Source: Ichthyophis bannanicus (Eukaryota > Chordata > Amphibia > Gymnophiona > Ichthyophiidae). Taken from it: 64,000 nt of DNA. Numbering within the stretch: the stretch's first letter is position 1; the number at the start of each line of letters is the position of its first letter. Position numbers and translations under genes: made by a program. The stretch is from positions 513,228,686 through 513,292,685 of the forward strand of contig CM066037.1 in the NCBI GenBank assembly GCA_033557465.1, read 5' to 3'. Positions 57,641-64,000 of this stretch are shown piece by piece. The notes under the pieces were generated by a model. The model did no database searches. It was given only the letters and a program-made list of their open reading frames with translations, and had not been told where the DNA came from.

Positions 57641-57960
57641 AGAGGCTGTTAAGACTTTCTAATAACAGGAGTGAAAGAGAGAAACTGTTTGTAAAAAGGA
57701 CTGTTTTGAGCTACCTATTGTTCTGTTCATAGAAGCTGAAGATAGAAGCAATATTTTGGTTCCTGTTTGTTTCCTTTCTTTTGTACCAGAAGTATAGTCT
57801 TTTTGTCTTTGTTTCCATTGATATAAAATCCACCCGGAAGGGGAATAAAAGTCCTGTCTAAAGCCTTACCACCCGACTGCAACTCACTTCTTTACTAGCT
57901 CGTGGGACTACAACACCCAGAGGGCAGTGCAGGGCCCTCTACACCACTCCCCTTGCTGGT
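57641..57960 (+). mobile_element. LTR-like 3' end
   Basis: AATAAA (about 57844), 'ccttaccacccgactgcaactcac' (57871, in pieces) and GGACTACAACACCCAGAGGG (57905) parallel the 3' end at 53.97-54.07 kb. Confidence 0.4.
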
Positions 57961-58078
57961 TTAAGATAAGCCCCAGTGAAATACCCATGCTTATGCCTCT
58001 GGGGACCTTCGCTGGGTGACAATATTCAGAGGTCAGTGAGCCAAACCACTGAAAATGTTGTCCTAAATATATCCAAAT

Positions 58079-58313
58079 ATGTGTTATCAAGAGAGATCAT
58101 TAGAGAAAGACATCATGCTTGGCAAGGTAGAAGATCAATGCAAAAGAGGAAGGCCAGCAATGAGATGGATCGATACAATAACAGCAGCTATGGGTGCCAG
58201 TCTGTCAACAATGAGCTGCCTGACTGAAGATCAAACACAATTTAGGACAACTATCCAGAGGGTCGTCATGAGTTGACACCAACTTGACGGCACTTAACAA
58301 CATGTGTTATCAA
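58079..58313 (+). mobile_element. 5'-truncated RTE LINE with 12-bp target duplication
   Basis: ATGTGTTATCAA occurs at 58079-58090 and again at 58302-58313, bracketing a 211-base insert. The insert reads MLGKVEDQCKRGRPAMRWID ... TIQRVVMS, the C-terminal end of RTE-clade reverse transcriptases (the GRP..RW.D motif), followed by 'agttgacaccaacttgacggcacttaacaac', the RTE-type 3' end. The perfect duplication shows a fairly recent insertion. Confidence 0.88.
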
Positions 58314-58713
58314 CTACCTACTGCAGTGGCTCTGAAAACTGACATTATCTGCGTACACTTTGGCCACATCCACGATCTGCCTAGAAACACTACGCGGTTA
58401 TGTGGATTGCTAATGGTGGTCACTGCTGATATTCATTCAGCTGCTGCCAGGTGGATATCTTGCTTAGCTGGAGTTACTGCATTTATCTAGACTTGTGTGT
58501 CATTTATTTGGATATCTACCATGGAAATGTGTGAATATTGACCCAAAAAGTTAATTAAACCCCTACAGTTAGGAGCATAAAAGTGGATAGCAATGGGAGC
58601 AGATTTAGGTTAGAGAAAAAGGTTATGTGCCTAGCATTGATTTTCAGCACTAGACTCAGATAAGGTTCATAAATCTAGGCAAATGAATAGCAGGCCTAAA
58701 GTTATAAGCCTCA

Positions 58714-59123
58714 GGGGGATGTTCAAAGGCATTTACAGGCCTGCAAACCCTGTAAATGTCGCTCAGCAGGATATTCAGCGAAATGCCACTGAATATCCGT
58801 GGGTACCACTGCTGCAAGCCCTGATCCATCAGCCAGTGTCGGGGTGTTCTGTGGTGGCGCCTGCCTCTAACTGGGCAGTGGTGATATTGAGCTGCTGCCT
58901 GGTTAGCGACACCTAGTGAAAGTCAGGTGCAGTAAGCAGGGCCTACGTTTTACCACAGAAACTAATCAGACGGTGGCTGAATATCGCCTCTGCGTCATGG
59001 CAATCCAGGCAACCCTGATATTTAATGCCTGTGCCCGGATATGGCTCCAACATTGAATATATGGGTTTAAAGTTTGCGCCTGTGGCTAGCCACTGTAGGC
59101 CGCCTGTGCTGAACATGAGGCCC
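58714..59123. mobile_element. inverted-repeat element (member 1)
   Basis: The left end GGGGGATGTTCAAAGGC and inverted right end GGGCCTCATGTTCAGC are weakly matching; the interior has 'ggatattcagcgaaatgccactgaatatcc', itself near-palindromic. The left end is shared with the element at 61197. Confidence 0.4.
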
Positions 59124-60267
59124 ATCACTTTTAATCTCCTAAGTTGAGATGAATTTTCTGATGCAAGGGCCAAATTTAGAAGCCTAAATTAAAAGGCTGC
59201 GTATTTTGTGAATATATCAGGCCCCTAAATTAAAGCTTTATTAAGCCATGAAGGCTTTTGTCTGTAATTATTGCAAGCAATGACAATGATATACGTGACA
59301 CAAGGAACCACATAATGCTGGTCAAAGTCTCTAACAGTAACAGCAGCTTCAGGATCCAAAAAGTCTTTTACTGTATTAAGAGGAGGAATTCCAGAAAGAG
59401 ACATTTCCCATCAGCTTTAAAAGGACTGATTCATCGGAGGTGCCATTCACCCGAACTGAAAGGCTTTCAATCAAAACTCACAGCAGACCACCTTGGTTTG
59501 ATAAATGGAAAACCACAGAAGACAAATGTGCAGTAAACTAGTCCTGTGCTCGGAAGCTCTTCCGTTGTAGCAGGAGATATTTAAACTCGCTGGAATATAA
59601 CGCAATTATATCCGTAGCAGATCATAATTTCCCATTATGTGCGATGGACAGTTACCTAGGGCTGCCTTGCATACAGGGGGGGCCCTGGGTGAGAGAGGGA
59701 GGAAGAAGGAGACCCTTTTACTCTTCTCCTGCAGCTATGGTTGTATTGCAAGTAAATCCTGCTCTGATTTCTCATTGGTTCAAATCCAAATTAGGTAAAA
59801 TTTCTTTCTGCTTGGTGCTATGCAGACAAGGAAACACACCGCTGTACACATGTAGCCAATTCTAAAGCCCAGCGATAAAACGTCTGCTCATTAGATGTGT
59901 GTATAAATACAGTTAGGTGTTATACTTCTGTTAACACTGCAATAAGCTGTGCCTCAAGTTGGAGCATATTAAACAGGACACCGGAGTTATTTCTGGACCC
60001 TGTTCTCAAGCACTAGTTCTTTAGCCCTGACGTGAGTTCTTCAGTGGGCGGGGCTAGCTTAACCATTAGGCAAACTAGGTTGTCACCTAGGATGCAGCAT
60101 CTGAGGGGACAGCAGAGAGTAGCTGCAGTCCAAGCTAGGTCCTGACAGCGCCACAAACTCTATTATGAATTGCGTAGGGTTGTTCTAGGATGGTGGTATT
60201 GGAGTAAACATGAAATTTGAATTTATCTTTATCTCCGAGGGTGAGGGATTTCCTAAAGCCTTGAACA
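59124..60267. other. no gene seen
   Basis: Mixed-composition DNA. Phrases such as 'caaactaggttgtcacctagg' (about 60070) also occur near 3330, so it contains old repeat debris. Confidence 0.45.
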
Positions 60268-60563
60268 TTATTTATTTATTTATTATTTATTTACATTCTC
60301 TTATATACCACGCTATTTTGCATCAGTGCGGTTTACATTGAACAAACTGAAATTACATTGAACAGGGCATTATAACTTGGAGATAACTATTTTACAGGGA
60401 ACGAGCAATGGAGGGTTAAGTGGCTTGCCCAAGACCACAAGGAGCACCTGTGGGACTAGAAACCCCAGTCCTTCCGGCCCAAGGTTGCTGTCCTCTAGTG
60501 GGATTTGAACCCCCGACCTTCCGGCCTGAAGTACCTTGCCCCAACCACTAGGCCACTCCTCCA
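60268..60563 (-). repeat. L2-tailed CORE-SINE, full length
   Basis: On the minus strand: tRNA-like head with A box AGTGGCCTAGTGG (about 60557-60545) and B box GGTTCAAATCC (about 60509-60499), the central motif 'cttgggcaagccacttaaccc', then the L2-like tail 'gcgtggtatataagag' and (TAAA)n. The flanks share ATTA (60267 side and 60564 side). The same tail ends the L2 copies at 46369 and 48987, so L2 machinery probably moved it. Confidence 0.8.
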
Positions 60564-61196
60564 TTAGGGGAGGCAGGGCTAAAGGCTTGCCTAGGATGTC
60601 TAGTATCCTTGTGGTGGTCTTCTCGGTGGGTAAGGATGTGAATGAGGCATGTCTCCTAATTCATTAAAGTCCTGAATACTGACTGGCGTTTTAGAATTAC
60701 TTTGCTGTCACAAATGGCGCAAAAATATTTCAACACTGTGAATTCACTCTAGGAAGCAGAAACTTAAATATCTCTGTCTGCGATCCCTTGAAGTTTCTTT
60801 TCTGGAGACTGCATGCCTTCTATAGTTTCTAGATGACTCCTGGGGCTCTGTGAATGGGAAACCCCATACTCTTAGTGAATTCCTCTGCAATCCTTTGCTT
60901 GCTCGTACACTGCTCCTTCACCTTTCTCCTGTCGTATAGCTCTCCAACTTCTTTCTCCTCCTATGACATGTAGAGTTGGGTATCCGAATTTCCTTTTCTT
61001 CTTTAACTTTGTTGGAAGCTGGATCCCTCTGGTTGGGAGGCTCCTTGGAATTTCTCTTCTTTGGACAGAAGGAATGATATAAATCCTCTTCCAGTGCTAA
61101 CAAAATCTCCATGAGGAAACGTCTCACTAGTCACTGTTGTGACTCTTACACTAACTTTCGCTTCATCCTAGACCTATGGTGTGTGTGTGTGTGGGT

Positions 61197-61648
61197 GGGG
61201 GGATGTTCAAAGCCATTTAGGTGTTTCGAAGACCTACAAACCTCCTAAATGGAAGTCAGTGGGCTATTTAGCTGCACTAACATGGTCTTTTACTGTATTT
61301 ACAGACCTGCAACCCATGGCTGGTGCTGCTCAATATCCACGGACGCCACCTCTAAACACCCAAAGACCAGCCAGCTAGGGTCAGGGTGTCTGGGGACAGA
61401 ATAGAGTGCTATTCATTCGCTAGCCAGCTATCCCAAAGAGGCGGAGGTTAGGCACCTGAAAGACTAGCCCAATATTCCCTGCTTAAGCTAAATGGGCAGT
61501 GGCCAGATAGCTTTGCCAGCTGATTAGATAATTCACTATCTGGCGAACCCGATATTCAACGCCAGAGGCCGGATAGGGCCCAAGCATTGAATGCCCGGGA
61601 TCAAAGTTCGCTTTACCAGCGCTAGCTGCCGCAGCTGAATATCCCCCC
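61197..61648. mobile_element. inverted-repeat element (member 2)
   Basis: The left end GGGGGGATGTTCAAAGCC and the right end, inverted, GGGGGGATATTCAGC match well over 13 bases. The interior has no coding potential. Preceded by a short (GT)n at 61179-61192. Confidence 0.55.
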
Positions 61649-62284
61649 TATTAATTTGCAACTGAAACTAATATTTAAAGAAGCAAATGAGAGAGCTCCT
61701 GCCTTCGTCAAACTTCATTCAAAAGCCCACATGTTCACTAGGGGTCTCTTGCCAACAGAGACCTAGGAAACAGCCATTGCATAAATTTCCCAAGAGGATG
61801 TTGTAGCATATTCGTGCTCTCACTGCCAATTGGATGAAAGAGTTGAAATATAACTTGGATTCTCTATACTTAGCATTGGCCAGATAGGAATACATGCTTG
61901 CTCATGATGGCAGAATCTTACTTGACCTGACTAAGCAATGTCTCACTATCTATACATATAATGCTATTAGGAAATGGTACCTACTGGTTGCTTTCAGGTG
62001 GAGGGCAGGGTGAGAGACAGTAGCTGGACCTGCAGTTGAAGAGCTGCAGGTATCATGGGAAGTGAAAACATTGCAGAGGAGGTGTTCCATGGAAAGCTAA
62101 GAACTATGGTGAGGGTGGTGAGAGGGGTGCCAGGGGTAGGGAAAGGAAAGCAGGAGGGAGAGACAGAGAGAGATAAAGATCTGGGGAGAAGGTAAGAACA
62201 CAGAGTGCATTATGGGAAGAGAGGGAGGACAGTGGGAGAACCTTGCTGTGGAAGGGGTAGGGAGACAGAGAAAGAAAGAGAGAG

Positions 62285-62575
62285 AAAGAGAGTCTGGAAC
62301 AAGCTACCCGAGTCAGTACGTCAGGCTCCTTCTCTAGCGCTATTCAAATCCAGCCTAAAAGCTCACCTCTTTGAGGCTGCTTTTGGATCCTGATGCCCCT
62401 CACTCTCTTGTTCACCACTTATCTCTGTCTTACTATACTCTAGTCCTCAGTTTTGTGATGCTGTTTGTCTGGATTAGACTGTAAGCTCTGATGAGCAGGG
62501 ACTGTGTCTTACACCTATGTGTACAGCTCTGCGTATGCCTTGTAGAGCTATACAAATGATAAATAGAAGTAGTAT
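62285..62575 (+). mobile_element. LINE (CR1/L2-type) 3' end
   Basis: Codes VWNKLPESVRQAPSLALFKS and SLKAHLFEAAFGS (62289-62391), a common LINE ORF2 C-terminus, then 'gactgtaagctctgatgagcagggactgtgtc' (in pieces) and 'gtagagctatacaaatgataaatagaag', the usual vertebrate CR1/L2 3' end. Confidence 0.8.
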
Positions 62576-64000
62576 TTTGTGAAGGAGTGCGTTGCTGAGA
62601 AAGGGAAGCGAGAGAGAGAGAGACAGAACCGGGGATGGGAGAGGCAGGGAGAGAATGTATCGGGTGTGGGAAGGAAGAGAAAAGAGAGAGCCTTGGTGGA
62701 GTAAGAGAAGGTACGGGGCAGAGAAAGAGTGTCTTGGGGGGGAGAAGGGGCGGAAGGGAAAGAAAAGAGAGACTTCTTTGCTGGGCTAAAAGGAATGGGA
62801 GAGAGACCGTTTAAGGGTGGCATAGGGAATGGGAGACAGCATCCGACTGGGTTGGAGGGGGGGCGGGAATGCTAGGGTTAGGACTGATGTTACCACTAGG
62901 TGATCTAAGCAGACACCCAGAGCGCCAGTGGTCTGAGGACGTCCATTGCTGTCACTTCCACCCTCTCTCAAGGACATACAGTGCTAGCAATACTTTGAAA
63001 ATGACCCAGTTACCTTGCCCTCTAGTGCTGTGTTGCTGTTCCTGCTTCTGTCTGCCTCCAATTCCACTTCCTTATTGCATAGCGCCTATCCCCATGCAAA
63101 CAGGAAGTGGTGAATCAGAGGAGGGGGGGGGGGGAAATGCATAAACAGCATCGCAGTGCCAGAGGATAAAGGTAACTCCAGAGCTGCCGTGCCATTTTAA
63201 AAGTATTGCCGCCTGTGCATGTCCCAGAGAGGTGTGCCAGCGGCGACAATGGGATCAGCAGCTGAAGCTGGGGGAGGGGGGGGGGCATGCTAGGCATGAG
63301 GTTTGCCCAAGGTACCTCTTATCCTTGCACTGGCCCTGACTGGAGCCACTGAAAATGTTCTGTAAGTGTTTGCTTGTCACTTTAAATTTCATGAGCTTTT
63401 TCTCACTACCTTCAGTTGTTTTTACCTTTATTCGTTTCTCAAGTCATGAAATATCTCCCCAGAAATCCTATTGCACTTCATTTAGAAAATGACGGTGTTC
63501 ACTATGGGCCATTAATTGCAAAATGTATCTCTTGCATTTTGGGAATTTCTGACAGAGAAGACACAAACTGAATGGTTGGAAAGTTTCCAGAACATGCAGC
63601 CTTGCTATAAGGCTAAAATTACCTATTTTTCTTTTCAGCTTCAGTGGAACATAAATTTTTACTTTTAAAAGCTGAGAGAAAGGAATCTGTATAAGATTGA
63701 AGTTTGCAAGACTGAGAGACCTACAGATCTCTGAAACCACTCAAAAGGAAATAAAGAGAAAGGGAATTAGTGATTGAGATGAGTTCTGAGTTAAAGGAAA
63801 GGAGGATTGACTGGATTAGGATGGGGTGCAGGTCCCATAACAGGTCTGACTGGATAGGGGCAGTCGAGAGGGGTGTGGGGAAGGGGAGACATGCCAGCAA
63901 TAAAGGGAGCGGGTAAGAGCCGCCTCTTCCTTTTCAGCTGATGACGCGGCTTGGCAAGTCTCCTCACCCCACTCTGCAGCATCGAGTCACCTTCCCCCGC
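62576..64000. other. purine-rich low-complexity DNA, no gene
   Basis: Long GA-rich runs (62600-62860), a 13-base G run at about 63122-63134 and another G run near 63272-63287. Frames of 60-91 codons here follow from the purine bias and show no domain. Confidence 0.5.

Noticed and set aside
62576..63300. Short frames in purine-rich DNA
   Set aside because: Composition artefacts without domains.

Overview
The window looks like vertebrate nuclear DNA from a repeat-rich genome. The mix of CR1, L2, RTE and Penelope-type retroelements, Harbinger DNA transposons and L2-tailed tRNA SINEs fits a tetrapod, with an amphibian such as a caecilian the best guess (inference). I recognise no host protein-coding gene. 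Almost everything nameable is a mobile element, a fragment of one, or a tandem repeat. There is one 500-base assembly gap at 27131-27630.

Left flank (1-8.0 kb): a broken CR1 LINE (1-2936), a broken Penelope-like element on the minus strand with reverse transcriptase and GIY-YIG endonuclease (about 3.7-6.3 kb), a 303-bp Harbinger-type MITE with a TAA target duplication (7236-7538), and an old SINE (about 7.57-7.85 kb).

Centre (8.0 kb to at least 40.3 kb, perhaps 45.6 kb): what looks like one very large Harbinger-type element. Its left end (8006) carries a TIR like that of the neighbouring MITE, after TTA. Inside it are: a subterminal array of tRNA-like units with A and B boxes (8.2-10.5 kb); a spliced HARBI1-like transposase on the minus strand (19908 to about 17300, possibly ending at 12888) with all three DDE residues and an open frame; a CpG-dense divergent promoter (20.13-20.64 kb); a spliced Myb/SANT-like gene on the plus strand (21020-29388) with several frameshifts; and a second, different SANT-like spliced gene on the minus strand (40122-30215). 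The second gene's 8.8-kb first intron holds a 93-bp minisatellite of about 41 copies (35.66-39.48 kb). Ordinary Harbingers are a few kilobases with two genes, so the size, the third gene and the tRNA-like arrays are the main discovery candidates here. Known Harbinger biology (transposase plus Myb-like partner for DNA binding and nuclear import) explains the first two genes; the role of the third is unknown.

Right flank (40.3-64 kb): tRNA-like units mostly in the opposite orientation (41.6-45.5 kb); an L2 tail (45573-46369); a second CR1 (about 46385-49638) that contains both a 540-bp inverted-repeat element and a second L2; two LTR-like non-autonomous elements of unknown type (about 52.5-54.1 and 56.6-57.95 kb) around a decayed Harbinger transposase (54.9-56.15 kb) and a foldback element (56295-56614); a truncated RTE with a perfect 12-bp target duplication (58079-58313); an L2-tailed SINE (60268-60563); short inverted-repeat elements; a LINE tail (62.3-62.58 kb); and purine-rich low-complexity DNA to the end.
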